64,000 nucleotides of DNA. It comes from Lichtheimia corymbifera B2541. Taxonomy: Eukaryota > Mucoromycota > Mucoromycetes > Mucorales > Lichtheimiaceae. Position numbers and translations under genes: made by a program. Shown here piece after piece: positions 32,506 to 45,700 of the stretch (the first letter of the stretch is position 1; every line of letters begins with the position of its first letter). Location of the stretch: contig JNEU01000947.1 in assembly GCA_000697475.1 (NCBI GenBank), positions 1 to 64,000 of the forward strand. The letters are read 5' to 3'. The notes below the pieces were generated by a model, which worked only from the letters and a program-made list of their open reading frames with translations, did not search any database and was not told where the DNA came from.

Positions 32506-33216
32506 ATGGCGACCCATGAAGTCTTATTAAAAGATGTCAAGCCAATGCTCAGAGGCTTTGATTGTCAAGTCATTGTTCTTCAAAGAGGTAAGGTTTATTC
32601 TTGTTGCTAGGTGGCAAGATGCTAATCTACCCATTTACAGCGGAAGCTGATCCCCACTTTACTCGGCATGGTGACGCGATCTACAAGTATATCGTTGCTG
32701 ACAAGACGGGTTCTATTGTATTGAGTATATGGGGTGACCGAGCGAAATGCATCAAGAGTGGAGATATTTTGCGTGTTACTGGCGCGTAAGTAGTATTGCA
32801 TGGATAACAATCCAATCACTAATAAGGATCATCATCATCATCATGACAGGGAAGCAAAGATCCGCAAAGGGCAACTCGAAATGGAGGCGTTACGTGCGTC
32901 CAAGGTTCGACGTATTGGACAAGATACCATGTGTTTCAATGAACAACCCAACTATTCAGAATTTACGCCCCAACAATTACAAGACCAATATCAACAGCAT
33001 CCACAACAACAACAACAATCCTTACAACCTCCTCGAGATCCACGGGATCCTGGTCATCATCCACATCATCATCATCATCCTTCTATATCACAGCAACTAC
33101 CATCCAATTCAGCTCCTCGTAACAAGTACTCTAATTTTGCTAATGATCGACGTCAACCATCCCCTTCACCACGCGGCCGAGGCGGTTTTCGTGGAAAAGT
33201 ACGGCGTATAAGATAA
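32506..33216 (+). CDS. SOSS-B / hSSB1-like OB-fold single-stranded DNA-binding protein
   Basis: Three exons (32506-32587, 32641-32785, 32850-33216) encode 197 residues. The N-terminal OB-fold matches human SSB1/NABP: LLKDVKPMLRGFDCQVIVLQ, YKYIVADKTGSIVLSIWGD, IKSGDILRVTGA, then KVRRIGQDTMCFNEQPNYSEF in place of the family's RIGEFCMVFSEPPNFSE. The short tail is Gln/His/Pro-rich and ends with RGRGGFRGKVRRIR, an RGG-like nucleic-acid-binding end. In animals hSSB1 within the SOSS complex binds ssDNA at breaks and promotes homologous recombination. Its stop lies 181 bases before the BUB2 start on the same strand. The middle of the OB fold (KIRKGQLEMEALRASK) is more divergent than the rest. Confidence 0.88.
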
Positions 33217-33397
33217 CAACGACAACGACAACAATCAATGCATCCATAGTAACATATCACACGCTCTTTATCCTTCTTTTGCGCCATCATAATGTACATA
33301 GCACATGATTTATCAATACAATGAAAGCAAGTGGTCCCATTGTGATCCATTCTATAAAAGCCCAACATGTTTTTTCTATATCCATTTGCAAACAAAG

Positions 33398-34800
33398 ATG
33401 CCACCCCTATTGACGGTGCAAGAACAGTTCTCCAAAGTTCTGAATCGACGTCATGTTACAAAAGAAGAGGCGGACAGCAGCTCCAATGAATTGCGATGGT
33501 TGGTGTTAACCCATCCATGTCCTACCGAGGTAAATATGGATGCACTGCTGATTTTCATACCAGTAACCAACCCAAATGACTCGTATTTAGCTCAGGGGAT
33601 GGATCTGGAAGGTGTTTTTGGAACTTGAAGTATCAGCATCATGCTATATCAGCCTCGTTCATCGCGGTGCAAGTTCAAGGGATGCCGAGATTCGTAATGA
33701 CACATCGAGAACAATGACAACCGATACCACTTTTATTGAGCACGTATCAGAAGATATGCTTATTCGGATTTTGAACGCTTTTGTTTGGATCAGCGATCAA
33801 AGTATGTAATGCTGCTGCAATACACTTTTGCCTTTGCTGACATGTTATAATAGATGGACGTTTAGGGGATACATCCGAGGAATTGCAACTAAGATTAAGT
33901 TTACATCGTGGAGCCACGGGTGAGCTCGCCTATGTCCAAGGCATGAATGTATTGGCTGCACCGTTCCTCACAGTGCTACCTGAAATGGAAGCCTTTTATG
34001 CGTTTTCCAAACTCCTATGGCATTGGTGTCCATTGTACGTAAGATCTACGCTCAAAGGTGTCCATTGTGGTCTCAAGGTTAGTTGTATATATATATAATC
34101 TCTCTCCTCAATCATCATTTTAATGCCCCCTCCTCGTAGCTTGTGGATATGTGCTTACGCACATTGGATCCTGAGCTCTATGGATACTTGCTAGGAAAAG
34201 GATTATCAGCAAGCATGTATGCTTTCCCATGTAAGTACCATCCCTGGGGTGGTGGGTTGTTTCAATTACAAAAGAGCTCACCCAAGTCATTTAAGCTGTA
34301 TTGACATTCTCGGCATGTACACCGCCTTTATCTGAGCTATTACGATTATGGGATGTCATGTTTGCATTTGGCTTTCACCTCAACATTTTATTTATCATAT
34401 CCCAGTTGGCTCTTGTTCGTGATGAAATTATGGCTACGTCAAGGTATGCAAAAGAAAAAAGAAGAAATGATGGAGATGCTTACAATATTGGATTGCATCT
34501 AGTCCCATGAAAATCCTTCGCAAGCTACCATCACTTAAGGCTGACGCCATCATCCCGTTAACATTGGCATCCCACAAGAAGCTTCCACCCAACCTCTTTG
34601 ATCTACTGGTACGACATTTGTATGACGAGACAGTGGCGGATGAATTGGGCGTCGAGGTGACAGCAATATCACAAGCCAGGGATCGCAGGGCTTTACCTGC
34701 CTTTATGGCGGAAGCACGTAATCTTTCCATCCCTCAGCTTTCAAGCAGTAGCACTTCTTCGGGTAGCAGTAATAGTAGTAGTAGTAACAATGGCACGTGA
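33398..34800 (+). CDS. BUB2: Mitotic-exit/septation TBC-domain GAP, BUB2/Cdc16 family
   Basis: Six exons (33398-33529, 33591-33801, 33854-34077, 34140-34230, 34296-34443, 34503-34800) encode 367 residues. The TBC domain begins SNELRWLVLTHPCPTE then LRGWIWKVFLELE. It continues with SLVHRGASSRDAEIRNDTSRT, LSLHRGATGELAYVQGMNVLAAPFL, HWCPLYVRSTLKGVHCGLKLVD and LLRLWDVMFAFGFHLNI. The short N-terminus and direct TBC start match Bub2 and S. pombe Cdc16 rather than larger Rab GAPs. With Bfa1/Byr4 it inactivates the Tem1/Spg1 GTPase at the spindle pole, delaying mitotic exit or septation. The canonical IxxDxxR arginine finger appears as IRNDTSR, and the YxQ glutamine as YVQGMN, so both catalytic fingers seem present. 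The tail ends in a Ser/Asn run. Confidence 0.92.
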
Positions 34801-35076
34801 ATGTAGTATGTAAAACAATGGATGAACCGAACAAAAGATCACGCAATGTTGTAAAACAAGAACGAGCTGATTGGTGAAAGATATGAGCAATCAATGTTGC
34901 ATCATCTCGGAAGAGGAGATGCCCGTGTACACTTTTTCCAAGAGGCCCTTTTTTAGGGTCGTGGGAAGCTTTCATTTTCCCACGACTGCAAAGTAGGCAT
35001 AATAGAAACAAAACAGGAGATCCGCCATCCTGCCTTTTGCGTTTTTCTCTCTTTCTCTTCCACTTTAACCACAGAC

Positions 35077-36780
35077 ATGTCTACCACCACCACCACCACT
35101 GATCCATATACTTACCTTGAAGGCTTTGGCAATCACTTTGTCTCTGAGGCTTTGCCTGATGCTCTTCCAAAAGGTAAAAATTGATCTAAACCCCGATATC
35201 AAATTACGTTTATCTCATGCATTCAACCAGGTCAAAACACACCCCAAAAGTGTCCCTACGAGTTGTATGCCGAGCAGCTGTCTGGAACAGCATTCACCGT
35301 ACCACGCTCACATAACCAACGAAGGTAGGTTTTAAAACGCGGTTGTTTAAAAGAAACATGAAGGGCTTATCGAGAATGGATATATATAATAGCTGGCTTT
35401 ATCGTATTCGACCTTCTGTGGTGCACAAGCCATTTGCTCCTTTCAAGCATGATTCCATTGTAGCCTCTTCATCCTCTTGCGAAATCACACCCACACAGCT
35501 TCGATGGAGCCCCTTTGATTTACCAGCTGAGGGTGAAAAGGTTGACTTTGTCCAAGGCATCAAGACCGTTAGTGTGGCAGGTGATCCAACTGCTGCTAGC
35601 GGCTTGGCTATTCACATTTATACCGCAAACACCAATATGGATCATAAGGCATTCTACAATTCGGATGGTGATATTCTTATTGGTAAATGGCATGGATCCA
35701 AATGGCTATCATAAAATGCTAACAAGTGCTGCTATATAGTTCCCCAGCAAGGTCGTTTGGATATTTGTACCGAGTTTGGTAAAATGATGGTGGCACCCAA
35801 TGAAATTTGCGTGATTCAACGTGGTATTCGATACAGCGTGTCATTGCCAGATGGACCTGTGTAAGTTGAAAAGAAGGCAGTTTGGACATATAATAGATAG
35901 GGATGCTGATGATTTGGGATGTGCGTAATAGCCGTGGCTACATGCTTGAGATCTTTGGTCAAACACACTTTGAACTCCCTGATCTTGGACCTATTGGTGC
36001 CAATGGTCTTGCCAACCCACGCGATTTCGTTACACCAAAGGCAGCCTTTGTAAAAGAATCCGGTGTCGAATGGGAAATCATTACCAAGTTTGCAGGCAAA
36101 TTGTTCTCAGCCAAGCAAAACCACACTCCTTTTGATGTTGTTGCATGGCATGGAAACTATGCACCCTACAAGTATGATCTTGCCAAATTCTGCGCTGTCA
36201 ACAGCGTCACCTTTGACCATATTGTAAGTATTACCATTCGTTGGAAATCATACTGATGATTAACCATGTTGTCAATCGTACGCAGGATCCTTCCATCTTT
36301 ACTGTGCTCACCGCCAAGTCCACTGTTCCCGGCGTAGCTATTGCCGATTTTGTCATTTTCCCTCCAAGATGGGCTGTCGCTGATAATACTGTAAGCATTG
36401 CCAACATATGACAAGTGACAAAGGTCACGTGCTAATGGCGCCTATCTATATAGTTCCGACCTCCCTACTTCCATCGCAACTGCATGAGCGAATTTATGGG
36501 TTTGATTTTGGGTGATTATGAAGGCAAGACGGGTGGATTTGCTCCAGGCGGTGCATCTTTGCATAGTCCAATGACACCTCACGGTCCTGATGCCAAGGTC
36601 TTTGAAGCTGCATCCAACGCCAAATTGGAGTGTACTCGTGTAGGAGATGGTACTCAAGCATTCATGTTTGAAACCAGTCTCACATTGCCAGTGACTCCAT
36701 GGGCATTACATACCTCTGGCAAGGTGCAGGAGGATTACTGGAAGGCATGGGCTGATCTTGATACCAAGTTTACTGCTTAA
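35077..36780 (+). CDS. hmgA: Homogentisate 1,2-dioxygenase
   Basis: Seven exons (35077-35173, 35231-35324, 35393-35682, 35740-35860, 35932-36223, 36286-36390, 36454-36780) encode 441 residues, near the 445 of the human enzyme. It opens the aromatic ring of homogentisate to maleylacetoacetate, a central step of phenylalanine/tyrosine breakdown, using Fe(II) and O2 in the cytosol. The start [21 protein letters not shown] is typical of the family. The iron ligands fall in [14 protein letters not shown] (His340, Glu346) and MTPHGPD (His376), each offset by five residues from the human His335, Glu341 and His371. All domains are complete. The other tyrosine-degradation genes are not adjacent in this window. 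The ATG at 35077 follows a pyrimidine-rich leader. Confidence 0.97.
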
Positions 36781-37306
36781 ATAAAAAGACGACATCATTT
36801 GTAATATAAATCGACATTGACAACAATGCTGCTGGTGTTGGTGCTGGTGTGTTGTGTTACATTTCTCCACTTTTTTTATACTGTGCGGTTTGTTATCCCA
36901 CGGTCCGACAATTATACATTTCATACATACATTATAGTCCAATCATAGCATGCATTTGCTCTGGGATTCCAATTTGCCATCATTGCTTGATATCATTTAT
37001 TTTTCATTCAGGATCATGAACTCAATAATAGGATTGGATGACTATAGCTTATCATGGAGAATTGCTTTATTGAAACGAGATGGAAAGAAGAAAAAGATCG
37101 GAAGACTCGGAATGGGTGCGTCGTTATTGGTTAAGAGCTTCCCTGATACCGCTCAATTCAAAGTGTCTGTAACCAAAAGAGGTTGCTCAAGTCACGACTC
37201 CCTTTCACCGTGTAAAGGCAAATATATTTTCTTGAAAAAGAGGTCTATTCTCGCTCTCTCTCTCGTTCCCCCAACGCCCTTTCTTTCTTTTATCCCGACC
37301 AGCACC
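36781..37306. other. Intergenic region between two plus-strand genes
   Basis: The region has an A-rich segment directly after the dioxygenase stop. The last 60 bases before the lipoyl synthase start are pyrimidine-rich. A plus-strand frame overlaps this region but has no motif; its 3' end runs into the next gene in the same frame. Confidence 0.5.
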
Positions 37307-38770
37307 ATGTTGCGCAATATCTACAAAACACATGCACGATCGTCACCCTTTGTCATGCGAGCACTGGTATGCAATGGACGGGAAATGTCGGGTGTTTTTT
37401 CTTTTTGTTCATGAATGGAGTAGTCTCAGCAAATAAGGACACACGCAACCACCGTTTCTGATACACCATCGCCACCCTCATCAGCACAGTCGGCAAAGTC
37501 AAAACTCACACAGCTACGAGAACGTTTGGCAGCGGAGGATGCTGCTATTGACGAATTCGTTAATACCGGCAGCACGGGTAAACTGTCACCTGAAGAAGCT
37601 CTCGAACTCAAGGAAACAGTGGTGGAAGCTGGTAAACAAGTCAAGACAAAAAAGTTGTAAGTAGTAGTAGGATGATCATTTACTGGCTTGTGTTAACAAG
37701 GATGGTGGTCATAGGAAACAACCTCGATTGCCAGAATGGCTCAAGACCGATATTCCAGCTGGTGGAAACTATGCTCGTATCAAGAAGGATCTTCGTGGAT
37801 TGAAGTTACATACTGTGTGTGAAGAAGCCCGGTGTCCCAACATTAGCGATTGCTGGGGTGGAGGTAAAGGATCTATTTGGTTTATGTATAAAGTGTACAT
37901 GAATTGACGTTGTGCATGATAGGTGAACATCAAACTGCTACGGCCACTATCATGTTGATGGGTGATGAATGTACACGTGGTTGCCGTTTCTGCTCTGTCA
38001 AGACCAATCGCAATCCTGCTCCTCTCGATCCGCATGAACCTGAACATACCTCAGAAGCTATTCGACGTTGGGGTCTCGATTATGTTGTGCTTACCAGTGT
38101 GGATCGTGATGATCTTGCCGATGGTGGTTCCAATCATTTCGCCGAAACTATTAGCAAAATCAAGACCAAGTAAGTCAATTCAACATGCATCTTGAATCGT
38201 TTTATACTTATTATTTATTCTCGTAGGGCACCTCATATCTTGGTTGAATGTTTGACGGGTGATTTCGGTGGTTCATTGGATTGCGTTGAAACGGTGGCCA
38301 AGTCAGGATTGGATGTTTATGCACACAATATTGAGACCGTTGAAGCCCTTACTCCCTATGTGCGTGATCGTCGTGCTGGTTTCCGCCAATCCATCAGTGT
38401 TCTCAAGCACGCCAAAGAAACTCGACCTGATTTGATTACCAAGACATCGATCATGTTGGGATGTGGTGAGACCGATGATGAAGTATTGCACGCTTTACAA
38501 GAACTACGCAAGGCTAATGTGGACGTGGTGACACTGGGCCAGTACATGCGACCTACCAAGCGACACATGAAGGTGCACGAGTATGTCACACCTGAGAAAT
38601 TCAAGCACTGGGAAACGACTGGTATGGAGATGGGATTCAAGTATGTTGCCAGTGGTCCTCTAGTACGATCGAGTTACAAGGCTGGTGAATTCTATATTAG
38701 CAACATTCTTAAAAAGAGAAAGGGTGTTCCTGTACAATCTGCAGAGGCAGAGGCATCCAAATCATTGTAA
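37307..38770 (+). CDS. LIP5: Mitochondrial lipoyl synthase
   Basis: Five exons (37307-37366, 37424-37656, 37715-37863, 37923-38169, 38227-38770) encode 410 residues. A radical-SAM enzyme, it inserts two sulfur atoms into octanoyl groups on the lipoyl domains of mitochondrial dehydrogenases. The N-terminus ([20 protein letters not shown]) is basic and hydroxylated, a mitochondrial presequence. The auxiliary 4Fe-4S cluster motif is [13 protein letters not shown]. The radical-SAM triad CTRGCRFC falls at Cys164, Cys168 and Cys171. Later family blocks [39 protein letters not shown] and [16 protein letters not shown] are intact. It converges with the TMEM41-like gene, with 89 bases between the stops. 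Confidence 0.97.
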
Positions 38771-38859
38771 AGTTGTTTTTCTTCAAAGTTTTATATATAT
38801 ATTTTCAAAACCATACACAGTTAATATACAAAAAGGGGGTCCAAAATGATACAATCGTT

Positions 38860-40170
38860 TTAAATCTTGTAATATCTTCTGATAAATACGGGAATAAGGG
38901 CAGCGATAGCAACACCAATGAGACAAAGCACGTTGGTAGGGGTCACGAGTTGAAGTTCGTCGGATGATGAAAGTCTATCAAGAGCTGCACCTGCTTGCAC
39001 GTGGATAAAAGATGGAGGGGCCACACCTTTGAAATTCACAAGAGTGAGAAATCATGCTAAATTATACGCTATGCCACCAACTTACCCACAAACGTTCCCC
39101 AGAAGAAAGCACCCAAAGGTACGCCTAGATGGGGTGCACCAAGATTGATAACCCAATTGGGAGGAAGCGGAGCCACACGTAAAACGATCATGTAGTTTAG
39201 CATGTGTTGTTTATGGTTCACGAGCTATTTTTCTGGTGAGTAACGATATGATAATGACGGATGATGATGATAGTGCGTGGTGCTTACCTGTTCATTCCAT
39301 TTGGCAATCCTATCACCAATCAAGCGTACCACAGCGACTGATCCAAGACTAGCCGAAATCGCATAGGCCACGGTAGAGCCAATTGCCGAACACTAACATG
39401 TGACACATTGGTGCATTTACGCATGAGCAAACCTTGTCAATGATCATGGTTGGGGCGGGGTGTGTTGTATATATACATACCAATGAAACCGTAAACAATG
39501 TAAGCCAGAAATTGAACAATGCACCACCAAGGATGGATAACCACATGGATCCTGGTACTGAAAAGCTTTGGAGACTAGTGATAGGATAACGCCAAGAGAG
39601 AGCATTTAGCCGTATATTCCCTCCTCCGCTTTCCCCGCTCTCATCCACGCACACACACTCAGCATTGTACTTACTAGATATAGGTGACAAAATAGGTGAC
39701 ATAGACATTCATGAAATGTTGGTCGATATAAGCTGATAGAATGGCATTGAGACGTCGTAGATCTTCAAGGCTTTTTGGAAGTTTCAGAGCATCCTGGTCT
39801 TCACTACAGAAAAAGGAGAAAGGGAGGAGTGGGGGTTTTAGTCATGTGAGCGATGATAAATGTCGTTTCCCCTTATCCATGGGTGTACTTACGGGCTCAC
39901 TGCCGGTAAATTGAGCTTTAGTAAAGCCAATTCAAGACCAGTAAAGACAATAAACAAGATAATCAACATTCCAAGTGATCGAATATAAGAGTTGCTACGC
40001 CATAGTCGCCATGTCGTGGTCGTCTCCACTTGCACCGTTTTTACAATGTCGCCATTCTCATCGACTCGTTGTGTTTCTGCACTTTCTATACTGGCATAGG
40101 TTTGGACGTCTTGCTCGACCGCCTGCGGTGTTGACAAGAGAGGTGTTGTTGCATCGTTGTTGGTATTCAT
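38860..40170 (-). CDS. TMEM41/TVP38-type VTT-domain membrane protein
   Basis: At least five exons join from ATG 40170. Exon 1 (40170-39893) gives a polar N-terminus with a dileucine-like TTPLLST, ending in a first membrane helix (SLGMLIILFIVFTGLELALL). Later exons carry AYIDQHF, SVPGSMWLSILGGALFNFWLTL, CSAIGSTVAYAISASLGSVAVV, VLRVAPLPPNWVINLGAPHLGV and PLGAFFWGTFVGVAPPSFIHV. The last helix precedes the basic end RRYYKI. The SxPG and GAPHLGVPL patterns mark the VTT/SNARE-associated domain of TMEM41B, VMP1 and yeast TVP38. Animal members are ER phospholipid scramblases active in autophagosome and lipid-droplet biogenesis. It is closer to TMEM41A/B than to TVP38 by these motifs. Splice sites of the middle exons were placed by eye. 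Confidence 0.85.
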
Positions 40171-40344
40171 TTGATATTGGAAAAGAAAGAGAAGAGTGAA
40201 AGAAACAAGTGAAGGACAAATTCAAGCCGACTCTACTTGGTCAAACTCAATGTCATTCCATTTTTGGAATCCTCCATTGACTTGTCTCTTCATCCCGACG
40301 CCCGCTTCACTCACTCACTTGAACTTTTTACACAACTTGCTACT
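40171..40344. promoter_or_regulatory. Short divergent intergenic region shared by two genes
   Basis: Only 174 bases separate the start codons of the TMEM41-like gene (minus) and the TFIIIC gene (plus), so both promoters must lie here or overlap the genes. The sequence has pyrimidine-rich blocks near the plus-strand start. No clear TATA box is visible. Confidence 0.5.
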
Positions 40345-42635
40345 ATGGGCGGTGTCCACAAGTTTACCCTCAGTGATCGCCAATTCATATGCGTCGAATA
40401 TCCTGGTCGTGTCAAAAACATTGATCGTGCCATTGAAACCTTGGGTGGATCACAAGCCATTACAGCGGTACATTGATATACACACATATACACTCTCTAT
40501 CCCCAATCGACCACTGATCGCACGCGTGTTCAGGCCGTAGAAAATCCAAAGAATGGTATCGGGTTGAGACTACGCCCCAAGGACCCCTTTTGCCATCCTA
40601 TTTCAGGCGAAGTTAGACGTATCCCAGGTCTTTTACTCAAGGTCACACGACGTCGAAGAAAGGGACAACCTGAGGATGAAGGTGAAACTAAGGCAGAGAT
40701 ACTTGGTACAGTAACTCGTACATGTCGTTTCCGTGGTATGTAAAAAGGGGAGGGGATCATATATAAGATTAAGAACTGTTGTTAACGTGTTCTATCAAGC
40801 CTTGGGCGATTTCCAATATCTGGTACCAAAAGATGACCGTATGCGACAAACAAGAGAAGCAATCATGAAGGGCGATGGTAAGCGATCGGATCATGTGCTA
40901 CTTTGATGGATAGCTTGAATAACATCATCCTAGTACAAAAAATCCGAGATTTCAGGCCGCGTACCAGTGCAGAAGAAGGGCCAGATTTGCATTCTGTACC
41001 ACCACCTCTTTTCAGTACTCGAGATGCACCTTTCAATTATGGGTAAGTTGTGTAATATCAATCACTTACACGGCCCACTAATGATATTCTGGTTGTTTAG
41101 ATATAAACAAGCTTCTCGTGTACTACAAGTGAGAGTTCGTCAACCGGATGGATCGGTAAGTAGGAAGGAGTTACCGGAGATAGGAAGCTCATAAGGGTGC
41201 TTTGTTTCTAGTATGCGGTCAAGCTTTTACACAAGGCCTCAAAAACAGATGCTGGTCGACAAATTATTCGATACAATAGTCCTACCGTTCCATCAGAACC
41301 GATTATCTCTGAAAGTAGCTTGCGCGCACAAGAAAAACGTGTCGCTAAAGAGATCGGCAAGGTATTATTGATTGTGTTGGTGGTGGTATGTCATCAGACG
41401 ATGGTATTAATATAAAGGATAGTATTTCCAAGAACGACCCATGTGGACCAGGGCCGGTCTTCTTCATCAATTCCCTATGAAAGATCACAAATACATCAGG
41501 ATGTGAGTGTTCTTTAATTTACATGTTGAAGCAGATAACTAATCCATGCATTCAGAGCCCTCAATCTACATTGTTACTCCTTCCGGAATGGCCCATGGAA
41601 AGAGGTGCTTATTCGTTTGGGAGAAGATCCAAGGAAAGATCCAAGTAGTCACATGTAAGCCATACATATATATATATATATACCCATTGACTGGTATTGA
41701 TCACCTTGTCTACTATAGTTATCAATCAATCAGTATACGTCTTCATATGAAGCGACCCAATCAGGAAGATCTGCATCCAGAAAACGTACATCAAGCAAAA
41801 ATAAAAGTCGCACGTACCCGACCCTTTGGAATCAGTGTTGGATCCTCTGAGCTTAGGTAAGCAAGGAAATCAATACCAAATAGGCTGTTGTTTGACCATT
41901 GCCTTAGTGAGGAAGATCGCCAATCACATATTTTCGATGGCCAGCGTGCTCCTGTTGACACATCGACTTTTTGCTTATGTGATGTTACCGATCCCGATTT
42001 ACAAAATTTGATCCATTCCGCTGCTTTCAGGAAACCGACATGCACAGTAAGTTGAGGAAAGGATATTTAGGATGGATCATGTCTCACATACGAGCTCTTA
42101 GGAACATTCTGGTTTCTATTATCGCTGTGTCATTGAACGTATACGCCAGATCATGAAAAGGAAGCTGGAACAAGTGATAGAGTTCGGAAAAGCAGATCCA
42201 TGGGAGAATCCTGAAGAGGGGTTGGATGAATTGATTGAGAAAGAAAAGGAGTCGACGAACCAGGATGAGGACGAGCATGCTGCAGAAGAACGTGATCAAG
42301 CCCAAGCTCAAATTAGTCAATGGGAAGACGCAAATGATCCTGAAACGGCAAAGGTAACTAACTTGACTGGGACATTTTATGCCTCGTATTGCATACTTAT
42401 ATATCGCACAATGCTCCATTTGTAGATGTTCGAAACACTGCGAGAAGCGGGTGCATTGAGTGCTCTTAATACCGAGGACCTCAACCTGGAAGATCTTGGC
42501 TTGGATGAGCTGGCTGGTCTAGGTAGCTTTGCGGATGTCTTTGGTCAAGACGAAGGAGAGGATGAAGAAGGCGAGGATGAAGAAGATGCAGAGGATAAAC
42601 CACTATGGCAGTTGGATGATCTTAACGATCTTTAA
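40345..42635 (+). CDS. RNA polymerase III factor TFIIIC, tau95/Sfc1 subunit (GTF3C5)
   Basis: Exons: 40345-40467, 40534-40735, 40800-40877, 40934-41042, 41101-41155, 41212-41361, from 41423, and several more to the stop at 42635. The N-terminal dimerisation part begins with VEYPGRVKNIDRAIETLGG and CHPISGEVRR. The central DNA-binding part shows FQERPMWTRAGLLHQFP, CYSFRNGPWKEVLIRLGEDPRKDP, SHIFDGQRAP, CDVTDPDLQNLIH and GFYYRCVIERIRQIMKRKL, a recognisable TFIIIC5 series. The C-terminus is strongly acidic (GEDEEGEDEEDAEDKPLW), as in yeast Tfc1. The protein binds the A-box of tRNA genes with the rest of TFIIIC and recruits TFIIIB in the nucleus. The frame is open upstream of 40345 but has no earlier ATG, so this start is preferred. 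It converges with MED14, with 91 bases between the stops. Confidence 0.92.
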
Positions 42636-42726
42636 TATATATCAATAAATAGCATATCTTTTGTGTTTGACCTCTTCTTTTTTATTATTTATCCAGTATA
42701 CAAGCGTAAAAGGTCTTGATAATGTT

Positions 42727-45700
42727 CTACACTAATGTACCCAATTGACCAATGACGCGACGACAGAGAGAGGCAGAACACAGGAGTCCATGGTGAAAGG
42801 GAACTGCAGTAGGCTCCTCTTCATCCATAAACGAGTACCAGGGATCTTGTTTGGGTTCATCATCGTTGTTGCCGACAAATAACCAGTCATCCACAGATTC
42901 CAAGAGCTCATCAAACTTGGTGAATGGCTCAAAGTTGAATGATTGTGCCACCTTGATTGGTTTCATTGTACCTTCCTTTTCGTTATCATCGTTGTTCTCT
43001 TTCTTGTTCTCGCTTGCTTCAGTTGATTTGGCTGTTGCTGCCACGCCTTTTCCTTGGGTATTTGCGAGTGCCAACGAGGAATAAAACAAGTGTTGGAATG
43101 CGACATCCGATATGCATAAGGTCTTGTGATCCGTAAAGCGTATATCCAGAGCGTGCCTAATCCCCCACATTTCAACCCGTCAAACCATATCATAGTGACA
43201 AAAGCGCACACCTCCCCCCACCTAAATACCACCGCTGTACACTTACGTTGATGAAAAGACTATCCGTACTGAATCGGCCCCATGAGGAATGATTGATATA
43301 TCGCCAATGGCACCCTTTTGAGCAATATCCACCTCCAGCTTTTCAAGACAGGCCATAAATGGTAATGTCTGGACCATGATCTATAGACAATACGCTCTTA
43401 GTAACTTGTACACACATACAATTCCTATGAGACCATCAACTAACCTGCACAAGGTAAACAAGATCGCGCTTTTCATTCAAGATATCTTGTAGGAAAGGTG
43501 TCACACGCCAATGAGGGTTCTGAGTGTACATGTGCAAAGACGTTGCTGACTCCTTGTCTTTTGTTTTTGGATGCTCGCCATTCTCCATCATACCAAGAGA
43601 TATCACATATTGACGTGCACGGCCTCGACTTGGAGAATCCCATCGGACTGAACAAGAAAGATCCTAAAACATATGTTTGAGATACCTCTCTCCAATCTAA
43701 AGCACAATTTATGTTACCTTGGCGTATGTAAATCTGAGCTCATGTGTATCAAATGATTCAAACTTGAGTTGATCCTTATATCGATCCATCCACTTTGACG
43801 ATGCTAGTAAAGAAAGTTTTAGTTTTCAAATCTCATGAAGCATTGTTTTTAAGATACTCACATTGCCTAGCAAGATAAGACATCATAAAGATGCGTTCCC
43901 AATCCACAAGGAACCGGTCGATGCAATTGTCAATATCCGTATAGGTAAATGATAGTACATTGGAGACCTTGTCAAGTGAAATGTGATCTATTGGATGTGT
44001 GTGTCAGTATGGCATCAAACCAAAGCAGTATATTGGAAGCTTACCTCGAATATCATGAGTAGGTAATGGCATGTTTTTCCAATCAAACTTCTCTTGAATA
44101 ACAACAAAGCATTCGCTGCGACCGCACGCCCACCAACCGGATGCACGCATCACGACATCGTTTTTCATCTCGGGTATCATCTTTTCAACCCACGGTCGAA
44201 TATGCAGCGGCACCTCTCTGTTGTTGGCAGTCGGGTGACTCTCGTCCACATTCCGCATAACGCATGCTTTAAGTAGATCACGCTGTGGAACACAAAGCAC
44301 TTCCATTTTCTTGGCAGCTGGATGATTGAGTACTTGAGATTCGGCTGTAGGCAGTGACTTGAGTAATGGACGAGATGTGAAATTGATGGATCCCCTGAGT
44401 CGCTGCAATTGCAGTTCTATCTTGCAGTTCGTGATACATGCGCTACATGCGTATACATAAGTCATTGTCTAATATTCTTTGTCTCATTACTTACCGGCAT
44501 AGGGAGTCCAGCTTCGCCATGAACCGCAGATTAACCGATAAACTACATTTATGATTAGATAAGGCATACCAGCATTTTGCATATCCTTCTTACTTGTCTA
44601 TGATCTCTGTTGTAGATTCTTGTTGTGATGTATCCTCCAAACTAGCTTCAGTCCTCCGTCGTTTCCTTGTCACGTGTTGTAATGTAGATTGCGTATCTTG
44701 TTCTTGTTCCACGCTCGATCTTCTCCGCTTACTGCTCGTATCACGATCCGTATCCTCATCCAATTTAGGTAAAAAGTGTTCCTTCCACATCTCTTCATAT
44801 TCGACATGCATCATATCCACAATCACTTGGAATAATCCATTTTGGTCATATGTTTTGCTACAAAGATGACGATAAGCACACCCTATCATGATTTCATCAT
44901 CGCATTCATACTTACTTTATGCAGCATAACCATGAATAAACTTCATTTCGTACGATAGCAATCACCAGATACCAATCCTCAAATTGAACAAATTGTAGAA
45001 ATACACAGTGCGACGGGTATAATGCCGGCCTTCTTGAGGCGGCTGCTGCAGCAGCAGTGGTGGGTTGTGCTGCTGTGGTTGCTGATGTTGTACTTGTTGC
45101 TGGTTCGCTTGGTGTATGTGATGTAGGCAAGTCGCCAAAGAGCTTGATAAAATCATCCGGCCGTAAGGACATTTGAGAGGGGGAGAATGGCTGAAGACTG
45201 AGCTGCTTTGCAAGAGAAACGATCTCACGAATCACCACCTCGGATCGTAACCAAAGCAAGTGTCGTGCAATGTTTTCTGGATCACTGTTCAGCCGTTCTT
45301 CAAGCTCCTTCAATTTGGCATCTCCTTCACCCAGCTTGTATCCAAGTTCCCGCACTTTGACACGACCCGTACGCACATCCATTGTGATGGTGATATATCG
45401 GCGGTGGCGGTATCGGATCGCAATAGATGGGATGCCTTGCTCATCATGTTCCATATCATCTAGAAGAAGGAAAAATGACGTATACAGCTTAATATATGAT
45501 ATACTCTTTCTCTTGTTGTCCTATTTTTACCCTTAGTCTCCGTGACACGATCTACGCCAGATAATACGTTTTCGAGAGATCCTTCAATCAGATGGAGTCC
45601 ATTGTCATTCAAGAACTGCTCTTGTTCCTTGAGTAAGCTTCGGAATCGTTTGATGATACAAGTGCTGTGATGTCGTGTGACATGCCAAAGTACACGTTCA

